Assembly (NCBI RefSeq): GCF_001375535.1
Contig: NZ_LN831197.1
Coordinates: 567,200 to 631,199, forward strand
Direction: 5' to 3'
Length of the DNA: 64,000 nucleotides
DNA from: Bacillus niameyensis
GTDB lineage: Bacteria; Bacillota; Bacilli; Bacillales; Bacillaceae_C
The notes under the pieces were generated by a model that worked only from the letters and a program-made list of their open reading frames with translations, was not told where the DNA came from and made no database searches. Made by a program: the position numbers and the translations under genes. Numbering within the stretch: the first letter of the stretch is position 1; each line of letters begins with the position of its first letter. Shown piece by piece: positions 14,988-24,209 of this stretch.

Positions 14988-15746
14988 ATGGATGTGGAAT
15001 TGAAAAAAGAGGCGAAAAAGGGCTTTTTGAGCGATTCAGAGGTAAAAGATTATATACGAAGAAGTCAAGCTGGTGATCAAGAAGCAAGAGATACATTAGT
15101 TGAGAAAAATGTACGACTAGTGTGGTCAGTTGTCCAACGTTTTCTTAATCGTGGTTACGATCCTGATGATTTATTTCAAATTGGTAGTATAGGATTGTTA
15201 AAGTCCGTTGACAAGTTTGATCTTTCATATGATGTTAAATTTTCTACTTATGCTGTTCCTATGATTATTGGCGAAATTCAGCGATTCATTCGAGATGACG
15301 GTGCTGTTAAGGTAAGTCGATCATTGAAAGAATTGGGCAATAAGATACGAAGAGCTAGGGATGAACTTGCTAAAAGGGACGGAAAAATCCCCACTATTTC
15401 CGATTTAGCTGAGTATTTAGAAGTCCCTCAGGAAGAGATTTTAATGGCACAAGACGCTGGTAGATCACCAGCTTCGATCCATGAAACAGTTTATGAAAAT
15501 GATGGTGATCCTATTATTCTTATCGATCAAATTTCCGATGAAGATGATAACAGATGGTTTGATAAAATTGCACTCGAGGAAGCCATTCGTGAATTGGATG
15601 AACGTGAGCGCTTAATTGTCTATCTTCGTTACTATAAGGATCAGACGCAATCGGAAGTTGCGGTAAGGTTAGGAATATCTCAAGTGCAGGTTTCACGTCT
15701 CGAAAAAAAAATATTGGAACAAATTAAAGAACACATGGATATATGA
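14988..15746 (+). CDS. sigF: RNA polymerase sigma-F factor
   Basis: A 252-residue sigma-70 family factor. Region 2 includes RLVWSVVQRFLNRGYDPDDL and the following FQIGSIGLLKSVDKFDLSY, ending with KFSTYAVPMIIGEIQRFIRD. Region 3 has VKVSRSLKELGNKIRRA. Region 4 carries the helix-turn-helix SEVAVRLGISQVQVSRLEKK. It directs early forespore transcription. I chose ATG at 14988 (AAGGAG eight bases upstream) over GTG at 14982, whose spacing is only two bases. It is the last gene of spoIIA. Confidence 0.96.
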   Translation: MDVELKKEAKKGFLSDSEVKDYIRRSQAGDQEARDTLVEKNVRLVWSVVQRFLNRGYDPDDLFQIGSIGLLKSVDKFDLSYDVKFSTYAVPMIIGEIQRFIRDDGAVKVSRSLKELGNKIRRARDELAKRDGKIPTISDLAEYLEVPQEEILMAQDAGRSPASIHETVYENDGDPIILIDQISDEDDNRWFDKIALEEAIRELDERERLIVYLRYYKDQTQSEVAVRLGISQVQVSRLEKKILEQIKEHMDI

Positions 15747-15820
15747 CATGTGTTCTTTTTCTTTGCGTTAAATAAGAGTTGCAAATTATGTATTCAAAAA
15801 ATTATGATCCCTTTACAGTT

Positions 15821-15850
15821 GAATGAAATAGAATAACTTTTCCCATACTA
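15821..15850 (+). promoter_or_regulatory. sigma-G promoter of the spoVA operon
   Basis: GAATG (15821-15825), 18-base spacer, CATACTA (15844-15850). This fits the sigma-G consensus GHATR-N18-CATWHTA at all defined positions and lies 35 bases before spoVAA. Confidence 0.65.
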
Positions 15851-15884
15851 AATGATAGCAACCATGTTTTTAGGAAGTGATTGA

Positions 15885-16499
15885 ATGGAAAATACGATTT
15901 ATTTAAGAATGCATCCTCGCTTAAGGGTAAACCGAGGAAACGTCATTCAATTAGCCCATATTGCACAATTTGTAGGCGACCCTTTTCATTTTTCAAAGTT
16001 AAAAGAAATAGTAGTATACAAAATCAGTGAAGAAGACCAACAAATTGTTGTGCTTGATGTGATGAATGTAATTAAACAGATTCGTAAATACTATCCTGAC
16101 TCTGATATCCAAACAATTGGCCCATCACAAACAATCATTGAAATACCTACAAAAAAAAGAAAATTTTCCATTCCCTTTTTTATTCTAGTATGGATTTTAC
16201 TCTTCATCGGATCTGGCCTCGCCATATTAAACTTTCATGAGGAGACAGGCATGCAGGCTGTACATCAAAGACTTTATTGGATGGTTACTGGTAAAGAAAA
16301 TGATAAACCACTTATTTTACAGGTCCCCTATTCACTAGGAATCGGACTTGGAATGGTGTTGTTTTTTAACCATATTTTCAAGAAGAAATTTAATGAAGAG
16401 CCAAGTCCATTAGAAATTGAAATGTTTAATTATCAAGAAGATATCGATCGTTATATGACAGCGAAACATAATGAAAATGTCAGGTCTTCTCGTGATTGA
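15885..16499 (+). CDS. spoVAA: stage V sporulation protein AA
   Basis: A 204-residue protein with a soluble N-terminal domain (MENTIYLRMHPRLRVNRGNV onward) and two transmembrane helices (about residues 95-115 and 148-168). It matches SpoVAA, the first gene of the spoVA operon, whose products move calcium-dipicolinate during spore formation and germination. The ribosome binding site is AGGAAGTGA. The end overlaps spoVAB. Confidence 0.92.
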   Translation: MENTIYLRMHPRLRVNRGNVIQLAHIAQFVGDPFHFSKLKEIVVYKISEEDQQIVVLDVMNVIKQIRKYYPDSDIQTIGPSQTIIEIPTKKRKFSIPFFILVWILLFIGSGLAILNFHEETGMQAVHQRLYWMVTGKENDKPLILQVPYSLGIGLGMVLFFNHIFKKKFNEEPSPLEIEMFNYQEDIDRYMTAKHNENVRSSRD

Positions 16500-16911
16500 A
16501 AATTTTATTCTGATTATATTGGGATTAGCAGGGGGCCTTGCGGTAGGTGCTGGTTATGTTGCATTTTTAACTGTACTAAATATAATCCCGAGACTTACTC
16601 AATTAACTAAAACACGTAAGTTGCTAAAGTCTTATGAACTAGCTGTCATCCTTGGAGCGTTATGGAGTGGTTGGAGCGGTCTTCGCGATTATTCATTTAA
16701 CTTTTCAGATTGGTCAACCCTTCCCATAGGGCTATTCTCTGGAATTTTTATAGGAATGTTAGCTGCTGCATTAACAGAAGTGTTAAATGTCATCCCGGTT
16801 CTTACAAAACGAGTGGGAATGAATGACAAACTAATGCTGTTTATGCTCGCTATTATTTTTGGGAAAATGCTTGGCTCATTGTTTCAATGGTTGTATTTCG
16901 TAATTGGTTAA
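16492..16911 (+). CDS. spoVAB: stage V sporulation protein AB
   Basis: A small hydrophobic protein with about four transmembrane helices, containing GGLAVGAGYVAFLTVLNIIP, typical of SpoVAB. The start is uncertain: GTG at 16492 gives 139 residues and an N-terminus aligning with B. subtilis SpoVAB; the ATG codons at 16471 and 16477 are also in frame but overlap spoVAA further. It is part of the dipicolinate transport set. The expected next genes spoVAC, AD, AEb and AEa are absent; spoVAF follows. Confidence 0.87.
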   Translation: MIENFILIILGLAGGLAVGAGYVAFLTVLNIIPRLTQLTKTRKLLKSYELAVILGALWSGWSGLRDYSFNFSDWSTLPIGLFSGIFIGMLAAALTEVLNVIPVLTKRVGMNDKLMLFMLAIIFGKMLGSLFQWLYFVIG

Positions 16912-16931
16912 GTAGTGAATGGAGGGATACT

Positions 16932-18416
16932 GTGAACAAACCAAAAAAAGAATACATGACGGAAATTTATCGAAATCCAGATCAAGTTGATAAGTTTCTT
17001 GAAGACAGAGTAGGGCTGGGAACAAGTTTTGATCTGGGTGTCCGAAAGTTGGTTATCTTAAATAAAAAAATCCATTTTTATTATGTTAATGGTTTAACAG
17101 ATACTTTGTATATCATTGAAATTTTAAAGGAATTACAACGATTAAATGATACAGAAAAACCAACTTCAAAAATATATGATTTAATTGAAAACAGAATTAG
17201 TCATGAATCTGTCGAGACTGTCAAAACAATGGATGAATTGGTTGACCAAGTCTTATCGGGTTTATTAGGTATAGTAGTCGAAGGTGCTGATTCGGCATTT
17301 ATCATAGATGTCCGAAATTATCCTGGGAGACAACCAGAAGAACCAGATACGGAAAAGGTGGTTCGCGGGTCAAGAGATGGGTATGTAGAAAATATAATTA
17401 TTAATACTGCCTTGACAAGGAGAAGAATTCGAGATGAACGATTGAGATTTGAAATATTCAAAGTTGGAGAACGTTCCAAAACAGATATTGCAATTGGTTA
17501 TATAAAAGGTGTTGCGAACCCGCGTCTTGTTGATACGATACGGAAAGAAATAGAAAGTATTGATATTGATGGAATTACGATGGCTGATAAAACAATAGAA
17601 GAATATTTAATGAAACAGGGCTATAATCCATATCCGCTTGTTAGATATACAGAACGAGCCGATGTGGGGTCTATCCATTTACTCGAGGGACATGTCCTTA
17701 TTTACATTGACACTTCGCCAAGTATTATGATTACACCGACAACATTTTTTCATCACGTGCAACATGCAGAGGAATATCGGCAATCACCGGCCGTTGGAAC
17801 TTTTGTACGTTGGACTCGATTTCTTGGAATTTGGGCATCTATTTTTCTTTTGCCATTATGGTATTTATTTGCATTAAATCCCTCGCTTTTACCAGATAGC
17901 TTAGCTTTTATAGGGCCGAATGAGCAATCCCATATCCCTTTAATTCTCCAACTTTTAATTGCGGATCTTGGAGTGGAGTTTTTGAGAATTGCAGCTATTC
18001 ATACACCGACCCCTTTATCAACAGCGATGGGATTGATCGCCGCCGTTTTAATCGGACAAATTGCAGTGGATGTTGGATTATTTCAATCAGAAGTAATACT
18101 GTATGTTTCAATTGTAGCAGTAGGTACTTTTTCAACACCAAGTTATGAATTAAGCGTTGCAAATAAAATGATCAGGATGTTTCTGCTCCTTATCGTTGCC
18201 TTATTTAAAGGTCCAGGCCTTATAATAGGAAGCACCGTTTACATTATCTTTTTAGCCCAAAGCCGCCCTTTAAATTCACCGTACCTATGGCCACTACTGC
18301 CATTTAATCCAGCGGCACTTACTCATATTCTATTCAGAAGACCAGTTCCAGGGTCACTATTACGTCCTAGCATTGTTCGCCCACGTGACCGTTTTCGCCA
18401 ACCTCCAAAACCATAG
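16932..18416 (+). CDS. spoVAF: stage V sporulation protein AF (GerA family)
   Basis: A 494-residue protein of the GerA spore germinant receptor A-subunit family. It has a large soluble N-terminal part (LGVRKLVILNKKIHFYYVNG, TALTRRRIRDERLRFE) and about five transmembrane helices after residue 300, ending in a basic tail (RPSIVRPRDRFRQPPKP). SpoVAF lies in the spore inner membrane and is proposed to assist germination ion release. GTG at 16932 has GGAGGG eight bases upstream; longer in-frame starts lie inside spoVAB. Here it directly follows spoVAB. Confidence 0.92.
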   Translation: MNKPKKEYMTEIYRNPDQVDKFLEDRVGLGTSFDLGVRKLVILNKKIHFYYVNGLTDTLYIIEILKELQRLNDTEKPTSKIYDLIENRISHESVETVKTMDELVDQVLSGLLGIVVEGADSAFIIDVRNYPGRQPEEPDTEKVVRGSRDGYVENIIINTALTRRRIRDERLRFEIFKVGERSKTDIAIGYIKGVANPRLVDTIRKEIESIDIDGITMADKTIEEYLMKQGYNPYPLVRYTERADVGSIHLLEGHVLIYIDTSPSIMITPTTFFHHVQHAEEYRQSPAVGTFVRWTRFLGIWASIFLLPLWYLFALNPSLLPDSLAFIGPNEQSHIPLILQLLIADLGVEFLRIAAIHTPTPLSTAMGLIAAVLIGQIAVDVGLFQSEVILYVSIVAVGTFSTPSYELSVANKMIRMFLLLIVALFKGPGLIIGSTVYIIFLAQSRPLNSPYLWPLLPFNPAALTHILFRRPVPGSLLRPSIVRPRDRFRQPPKP

Positions 18417-18593
18417 TTGGTTCCCATTGCATAATTATTTGAATTATGTTAAAGTTTATCCTACTTAATAGGATAGAACAGAACTAAAGACACATGAATG
18501 CTTTCAAAGTGCCATATTCCAATTGAAAATTTGCATGGACGAAGATCGCATTTCTATCCTAGGGGCGTTGGATTTTTAAAGTGAGGGAGAGTA

Positions 18594-19916
18594 ATGATGC
18601 AACTACACGGAACAGCTACAATTAATCAAAATGGGCATCTAGAGATTGGGGGAGTTGATACTGTAGAATTAGCCGAAAAATACGGTACCCCTTTATATAT
18701 TTACGATATTGCCTTAATTAGAAAACGTGCGCGCGCTTTTAAGAAAACTTTTGAGGAACTAGGAGTAAAGGCTCAAGTAGCGTATGCCAGCAAAGCATTT
18801 TCAACAGTGGCAATGCTTCAGATTGCCGATAAGGAAGGTCTCTCTCTTGACGTTGTATCAGGTGGTGAATTATATACAGCGATTAAAGCTGAATTTCCAA
18901 GTGAAAAAATTCATTTCCATGGTAATAATAAAAGTGAAGCAGAGTTAATTATGGCATTAGATAATAAAATCGGCTGTATTGTTGTAGATAATTTTCACGA
19001 ACTATATATGCTTCATGAATTATGTAAGAAGAGAGAACAAAAAATCAATATATTAATTCGTGTTACCCCCGGTATCGAAGCCCATACACATGATTATATA
19101 TTAACGGGTCAAGAGGACTCCAAATTTGGTTTTGATTTAATGAACGGTCAAGCAGAATCCGCTTTGACTTTTGCGATTGAAAGTGACTATCTAAATATTT
19201 TAGGACTTCATTGTCATATTGGCTCGCAAATTTTTGAAACTACTGGTTTTATCTTAGCTGCGAAAAAAATACTTGAAAAATTAGCAGAGTGGCAAACTTT
19301 ACATGGTTACCAACCGACTGTCTTGAATTTGGGAGGCGGGTTTGGAATTAGATATACAGAAGAAGATGCTCCACTTCCTCCAGAGTCGTATGTAGCGGAA
19401 ATCATCGATGAGGTGAAAAAAGCATCAGAGCGCCTTGATTTACCAATGCCTGAAATATGGATAGAACCAGGTAGATCACTTGTTGGAGACGCTGGAACAA
19501 CACTGTATTCGATTGGCTCAACTAAGGATGTGCCCAATATAAGAAAATATGTTGCGGTTGATGGTGGAATGACCGATAATTTAAGACCAGCTCTTTATGA
19601 TGCAAAATACGAAGCGATTTTAGCCAATCAAGCCACTGCAACTCCAGAAGAAGTTGTTTCGATTGCTGGGAAATGTTGTGAATCAGGGGATATGCTAATC
19701 TGGGATTTACCATTACCTCGTGTTGAAGTTAATGATATTCTTGCTGTGTTTTGTACAGGAGCATATGGATATTCTATGTCCAATAATTATAACCGAATTC
19801 CAAGACCAGCCGTTGTTTTTGTAGAGGATGGGCATGATCAATTAGTAGTTCAACGTGAAACATATGACGACTTACTGAGATTCGACCTACCGTTTATAGA
19901 AAAAACGCACATTTAA
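18594..19916 (+). CDS. lysA: diaminopimelate decarboxylase
   Basis: A 440-residue fold-type III PLP enzyme that converts meso-diaminopimelate to lysine. Visible are the PLP lysine in QVAYASKAF (about residue 63), HCHIGSQI, the glycine-rich phosphate loop LNLGGGFGIRY, EPGRSLVGDAG, and the active-site CCESGD near residue 362. The start is ATG at 18594 or 18597, with GAGGGAGA upstream. lysA follows the spoVA operon as in B. subtilis. The 177-base upstream region has no lysine riboswitch that I can recognise. A terminator follows immediately. Confidence 0.96.
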   Translation: MMQLHGTATINQNGHLEIGGVDTVELAEKYGTPLYIYDIALIRKRARAFKKTFEELGVKAQVAYASKAFSTVAMLQIADKEGLSLDVVSGGELYTAIKAEFPSEKIHFHGNNKSEAELIMALDNKIGCIVVDNFHELYMLHELCKKREQKINILIRVTPGIEAHTHDYILTGQEDSKFGFDLMNGQAESALTFAIESDYLNILGLHCHIGSQIFETTGFILAAKKILEKLAEWQTLHGYQPTVLNLGGGFGIRYTEEDAPLPPESYVAEIIDEVKKASERLDLPMPEIWIEPGRSLVGDAGTTLYSIGSTKDVPNIRKYVAVDGGMTDNLRPALYDAKYEAILANQATATPEEVVSIAGKCCESGDMLIWDLPLPRVEVNDILAVFCTGAYGYSMSNNYNRIPRPAVVFVEDGHDQLVVQRETYDDLLRFDLPFIEKTHI

Positions 19917-19934
19917 ACCCGCGATTGCGGGTTT
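19915..19934 (+). terminator. terminator of lysA
   Basis: AAACCCGC, loop GATT, GCGGGTTT overlaps the stop codon region. Short, perfect stem. Confidence 0.7.
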
Positions 19935-20149
19935 ATTGCAGTTCATAGTGAAACTTTTTTTGTTGCATTTCGTCTAAATATATGAATGAGGATAAACGGC
20001 GATTACGACTTTTAGTGCCGGAGTATGACAATTTGATTAATAATTAGGGAATTATTTGCTAATTTTAGGAATTCCCGATACAATATTGTCTATGCAAGGT
20101 AACCGAATGTTTTTAGTGTTTATGAGTGGATTGAAAGGTGTGCATTTTT

Positions 20150-20245
20150 TTGCGCAACAAAAACATAGTTTTATCCGTATTGATTATCCTCATAGCCTTA
20201 TTATGGGGGATAGGGTATTGGGTATTCATAGCGCCAAATCGTTAA
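20150..20245 (+). CDS. possible small single-helix membrane peptide
   Basis: A 31-residue frame with a TTG start (ribosome binding site AAAGGTG about 10 bases upstream). The peptide starts MRNKNIVLSVLIILIALLWG and ends APNR, a textbook basic N-terminus plus one transmembrane helix. It lies in the 435-base gap between lysA and ribT. It may be a small membrane protein or the broken 5' end of a larger gene, since nothing continues in frame. An overlapping 80-residue ORF in another frame (20056-20298) looks random. No family recognised. Confidence 0.35.
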   Translation: MRNKNIVLSVLIILIALLWGIGYWVFIAPNR

Positions 20246-20316
20246 TCGTCCCAAGTGATTCATTGATGGGAAGTATAGATTTTCCCGGAATTTTATAAGG
20301 TGCTGAATAAGGATAG

Positions 20317-20703
<387 letters not shown>

Positions 20704-20715
20704 CTGGCTGTAAGA

Positions 20716-20740
20716 CCCCGCTTTAAGAATTCGAGCGGGG
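20716..20740 (+). terminator. hairpin after ribT
   Basis: CCCCGCT ... AGCGGGG with an 11-base loop, directly after the ribT stop. There is no T-tract, so it may only protect or delay. Confidence 0.4.
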
Positions 20741-20786
20741 GATGAAGAAAAACCCCACTGATTGAAGTTTCACTTTATCAATGGAG

Positions 20787-20819
20787 AAAGCTCGGATTTG
20801 TAAATAAACCGGGCTTTTT
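20787..20819 (+). terminator. intrinsic terminator upstream of scpA
   Basis: AAAGCTCGG ... CCGGGCTTTTT: nine base pairs with one G-U, followed by five T residues. Confidence 0.75.
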
Positions 20820-20932
20820 ACTATTTGTAAATAGTTTTTATTGGCTTCTAGTTATTTTTTTCTTCATTTTCAATTTTTCTTGTTATATGATTAAGAGTAG
20901 AGCTCAGAAAAATTGCATGAACTGGTGATAAA

Positions 20933-21685
20933 ATGGAATATCAAGTCAAAATAGAGGCTTTTGAAGGCCCGCTCGATTTACTTCTTCATTTAATTAATCA
21001 TTTAGAAATTGATATATACGATATTCCAATGGCAGAAATATCGGAGCAGTATTTGATATATGTACACACAATGCAAGAACTAGAATTAGATGATGCAAGT
21101 GAGTATTTAGTGATGGCAGCTACATTACTGGCTATAAAAAGCAAGATGCTTTTACCCACTTATGATGAAACTGAGGAATATACTTTTGAAGAAGAGGATC
21201 CTCGAGAAGAACTCGTTGAACAATTAATAGAATATAAAAAGTTTAAGGAAGCGGCATTTCAGTTAAAAGAGAAGGAATCAGAACGGAGTTTAATGTATTC
21301 AAAACCTCCAAGTGATCTTTCAACATATACTGGAGATAACTCACGAGAGACTAGTTGGGAATTTTCTTTACACGATATGCTAGGTGCCTACCATAAACTA
21401 TTACGAAGGAAAAAACTACAAAAGCCATTAGTGACAAAAATTACAAATCGAGAAGTATCGATTGAAGTTCGAATGGATGAAATAGTAAATTTGCTTTTGG
21501 AAAATAAAACGAGCCTTAGTTTTTTTGAGTTTTTTCCGCATGCAGATAGGCAACATATTGTTGTTACGTTTTTGGCTATGCTGGAATTAATGAAACGAAA
21601 TGAAATTGTAGTGGAACAAAGCGATATATTTGGTGAGATTTTCTTATCTTTAAGAAAGGAGATAAGAGAAGTTGTTGGAAAGTAA
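20933..21685 (+). CDS. scpA: segregation and condensation protein A
   Basis: A 250-residue kleisin subunit of the bacterial SMC condensin. The N-terminal domain contains KIEAFEGPLDLLLHLINHLE and the C-terminal winged helix ends near SDIFGEIFLSL. With ScpB it bridges the SMC head and neck to organise and segregate the chromosome. It overlaps scpB by 14 bases; gene pair and order are as in B. subtilis. The 230-base gap upstream contains two hairpins. Confidence 0.95.
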   Translation: MEYQVKIEAFEGPLDLLLHLINHLEIDIYDIPMAEISEQYLIYVHTMQELELDDASEYLVMAATLLAIKSKMLLPTYDETEEYTFEEEDPREELVEQLIEYKKFKEAAFQLKEKESERSLMYSKPPSDLSTYTGDNSRETSWEFSLHDMLGAYHKLLRRKKLQKPLVTKITNREVSIEVRMDEIVNLLLENKTSLSFFEFFPHADRQHIVVTFLAMLELMKRNEIVVEQSDIFGEIFLSLRKEIREVVGK

Positions 21686-22250
21686 ACAATTAGGAATTGT
21701 AGAATGCTTATTATTTGCAGCAGGTGATGAAGGTCTATCTTTAAAACAAATTTGTTCAGCGATGGAACTGGAGGAAGATCAAGTAATCCTCCTTATAGAA
21801 AATCTTAAAGAAAGACTTGATCAAGATCCAACTAGAGGTATAACAGTTGTTGCTCTTGCAGAGGCTTACCAATTTGCAACGAAAAAAGAGTATGCAGATT
21901 ACTTAAAGAAGCTTGTGGAAAGTCCAGGTGCTTCGACACTTTCTCAAGCAAGTCTGGAAACTCTCGCAATCGTCGCTTATAAACAACCGATCACGAGAGT
22001 TGAAATTGAAGAAATTCGTGGTGTCAAAACAGAGCGTCCTTTACAGACATTGATTTCCAGAGGGTTAATTAAAGAAGTCGGAAGAGCGGAAGGATCGGGT
22101 AGAGCGAAATTATATGGTACAACAAGTGAATTTCTTGATTATTTTGGGCTGAAAGATCTTAAAGATCTTCCAGATTTGCCGAACCAAATGAACGATATTG
22201 AACAAGAAGAAGAAGCGGAGTTATTTTTCTCGTCCTTTAAAGAAGATTGA
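21672..22250 (+). CDS. scpB: segregation and condensation protein B
   Basis: A 192-residue protein with two winged-helix domains that dimerises and binds the middle of ScpA. Conserved segments are ASLETLAIVAYKQPITRVEI, RGVKTERPLQTLISRGLI and GRAKLYGTTSEFLDYFGL. The start is TTG at 21672, ten bases after AAAGGAG, within the 3' end of scpA, so translation is probably coupled. The C-terminal tail is acidic. A hairpin terminator follows at 22351-22388. Confidence 0.94.
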   Translation: MLESKQLGIVECLLFAAGDEGLSLKQICSAMELEEDQVILLIENLKERLDQDPTRGITVVALAEAYQFATKKEYADYLKKLVESPGASTLSQASLETLAIVAYKQPITRVEIEEIRGVKTERPLQTLISRGLIKEVGRAEGSGRAKLYGTTSEFLDYFGLKDLKDLPDLPNQMNDIEQEEEAELFFSSFKED

Positions 22251-22350
22251 TAGTATAAAAAACGCTGGAAAGTCTCAGAAATAATTCAAACAAGTTGTTG
22301 AGTGGCGCTCCAATCAATGAAAACTGCTAATCTAGATATATTAAGTCCTT

Positions 22351-22388
22351 AGTGTGTAATTGGAAATAATTCCATTACACACTTTTTC
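22351..22388 (+). terminator. terminator of scpAB
   Basis: GTGTGTAAT and GGA pair with TCC and ATTACACAC (one bulged T), and the stem is followed by TTTTT. Confidence 0.75.
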
Positions 22389-22418
22389 TTTTTTACAAGG
22401 AAGACTGAGTTTTTTTAT

Positions 22419-22446
22419 TCATATCAAAGGGCTCCCAGCATAAACT
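22419..22446 (+). promoter_or_regulatory. sigma-E-like promoter of dacB-spmAB
   Basis: TCATATC (22419-22425), 13-base spacer, CATAAACT (22439-22446). The -35 is identical to the one before spoIIM, and the -10 matches CATACAHT at seven of eight. dacB is a known sigma-E gene. Confidence 0.55.
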
Positions 22447-22497
22447 TGTATAAACATTATAGATAGACAAGTATTAAATCAAATGGGGAGCGAGCGG

Positions 22498-23619
22498 ATG
22501 AGAGTAGAAAAAATTATCGCGATCATCATTTTAACAGTTATAAGTATACAGATGCTTCCGAACCGTACTCAAGCTATGTCCGTGAGTGCTTCGGGGGCAA
22601 TCTTGATGGAACAAAACTCTGGCAGGGTGCTTTATGAACAAAACGCACATGAGGTCCATCGAATTGCTTCAATCACAAAAGTAATGACTGCTATTGTGGC
22701 AATTGAATCGGGGAAACTCGATGAAAAAGTCACGATTAGTAAAAGAGCTGTATATACGGAAGGGTCTTCCATTTATCTAGAGATAGGGGAAGAAATGAAA
22801 TTGGAAGATCTCGTATATGGTTTAATGCTTCGGTCTGGGAATGACGCAGCAACAGCTATTGCGGAACATGTAGGCGGCAGTGTGGAAGGTTTTGTTTTTT
22901 TAATGAATCGAAAGGCAGAGGAAATAGGTATGAAGGATACAGTATTTTCGAATCCTCATGGGTTGGACGATCATGAAGAACATTATTCAACAGCCTATGA
23001 TATGGCATTGATGACACGATACGCAATGATGAATGAAAAATTTCGTGAAATTTCTGGTACGAAATTATATAAATTTGAAAGAGGATCAGGTCCACAAGGT
23101 TGGAAAAACAAAAATCGCCTACTGACTGAAAAATATAAATATACGACAGGCGGGAAAACAGGTTTTACAAAACGGGCGGGAAGAACACTTATCACAACAG
23201 CAACTAAGAAAAACGAAGATCTTATTGCTGTCACTTTAAATGCTCCTGATGATTGGAATGATCATATTTCCATGTATGAGTATGGCTTTAAAACTTATTC
23301 CGATCAGTCCATTATAAATAAAGGGCGATTAGAGATTGATGCGGAAGGTCTTGAAAAAAAAGAATTATTTATACAAAATCCAATTATTTATCCGTTGGCG
23401 GAGGATGAATCCGAAGAAATTCGAATGGAATATAAACTGTTACAGCCAGAAAAATTGAAAAAGTTAGACGAGGGTAAAGCAGGCATAGCAATCCTGTACT
23501 TTCAAGGTGAACCGGTGAAGCAAGAGTATATTTATATTAGGGAAGTGGAAGAGCAGAAAGATTCAGATTGGTGGCAGTATATTAAAAATCTTTTATTTAA
23601 TCGTGATGATGCCGCATGA
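22498..23619 (+). CDS. dacB: D-alanyl-D-alanine carboxypeptidase DacB (PBP5*)
   Basis: A 373-residue penicillin-binding protein with an N-terminal signal peptide and S11 peptidase motifs: SITK (in RIASITKVMT), SGN (in RSGNDAATAI) and KTG (GGKTGFTK). Sporulation DacB reduces cross-linking of the spore cortex. ATG at 22498 is seven bases after GGGGAG; the ATG at 22483 overlaps that site. The stop overlaps spmA by four bases, giving the dacB-spmA-spmB operon known from B. subtilis. Confidence 0.93.
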   Translation: MRVEKIIAIIILTVISIQMLPNRTQAMSVSASGAILMEQNSGRVLYEQNAHEVHRIASITKVMTAIVAIESGKLDEKVTISKRAVYTEGSSIYLEIGEEMKLEDLVYGLMLRSGNDAATAIAEHVGGSVEGFVFLMNRKAEEIGMKDTVFSNPHGLDDHEEHYSTAYDMALMTRYAMMNEKFREISGTKLYKFERGSGPQGWKNKNRLLTEKYKYTTGGKTGFTKRAGRTLITTATKKNEDLIAVTLNAPDDWNDHISMYEYGFKTYSDQSIINKGRLEIDAEGLEKKELFIQNPIIYPLAEDESEEIRMEYKLLQPEKLKKLDEGKAGIAILYFQGEPVKQEYIYIREVEEQKDSDWWQYIKNLLFNRDDAA

Positions 23620-24209
23620 TTAACTATATTTGGATTGTTATGACGCTCATCGGTTTACTATTTGCGGCAATTAATGGCAGAATGAAAGAAGTGAATGAAG
23701 CCATCTTTCAATCTGCCAATGAAGCCGTGACAATATGTATAGGGCTCATTAGTGTTTTAGTATTTTGGTTGGGGATGATGAGAATTGCTCAAGAAACTGG
23801 ATTATTGAATAAGTTATCTGCGCTTTTTAAACCAATCGTCTTAAAGCTTTTTCCAGAAGTTCCTGCTGATCATCCGGCAATCGGCTACATTCTGTCTAAT
23901 ATGATTGCCAACATGCTTGGCCTTGGTAATGCAGCAACACCCCTTGGAATTAAGGCGATGGAACAGTTGAAAGATCTAAATGGTGGGAGCTCAAGCGCAA
24001 GCAGATCAATGATAACATTTCTTGCTATCAATACTTCAGGATTAACGCTAATTCCAACTACAGTCATTTCCATAAGAATGAACTATAAGTCTTTATCGCC
24101 AACGGAGATCGTTGGACCAACATTACTAGCTACTTGTTGTGCAACGATTGCAGCTATTTTAATTGATCGATATTTTCATAGACGCCGTACTAAGAAGGGC
24201 GTGAAGTGA
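23616..24209 (+). CDS. spmA: spore maturation protein A
   Basis: A 197-residue membrane protein of the nucleoside-recognition (Gate) domain family with about five helices. It contains GLGNAATPLGIKAMEQL and FLAINTSGLTLIPTTVISIR. SpmA acts with SpmB in spore core dehydration, possibly as a transporter, by an unknown mechanism. It overlaps dacB by four bases and spmB by four bases. Confidence 0.92.
   Translation: MINYIWIVMTLIGLLFAAINGRMKEVNEAIFQSANEAVTICIGLISVLVFWLGMMRIAQETGLLNKLSALFKPIVLKLFPEVPADHPAIGYILSNMIANMLGLGNAATPLGIKAMEQLKDLNGGSSSASRSMITFLAINTSGLTLIPTTVISIRMNYKSLSPTEIVGPTLLATCCATIAAILIDRYFHRRRTKKGVK

Noticed and set aside
18417-18593. lysine riboswitch before lysA
   Set aside because: The conserved L-box blocks are not recognisable; only small local hairpins are present.
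20056-20298. 80-residue ORF between lysA and ribT
   Set aside because: Poor protein character; overlaps a better small membrane-peptide frame. Neither is firm.
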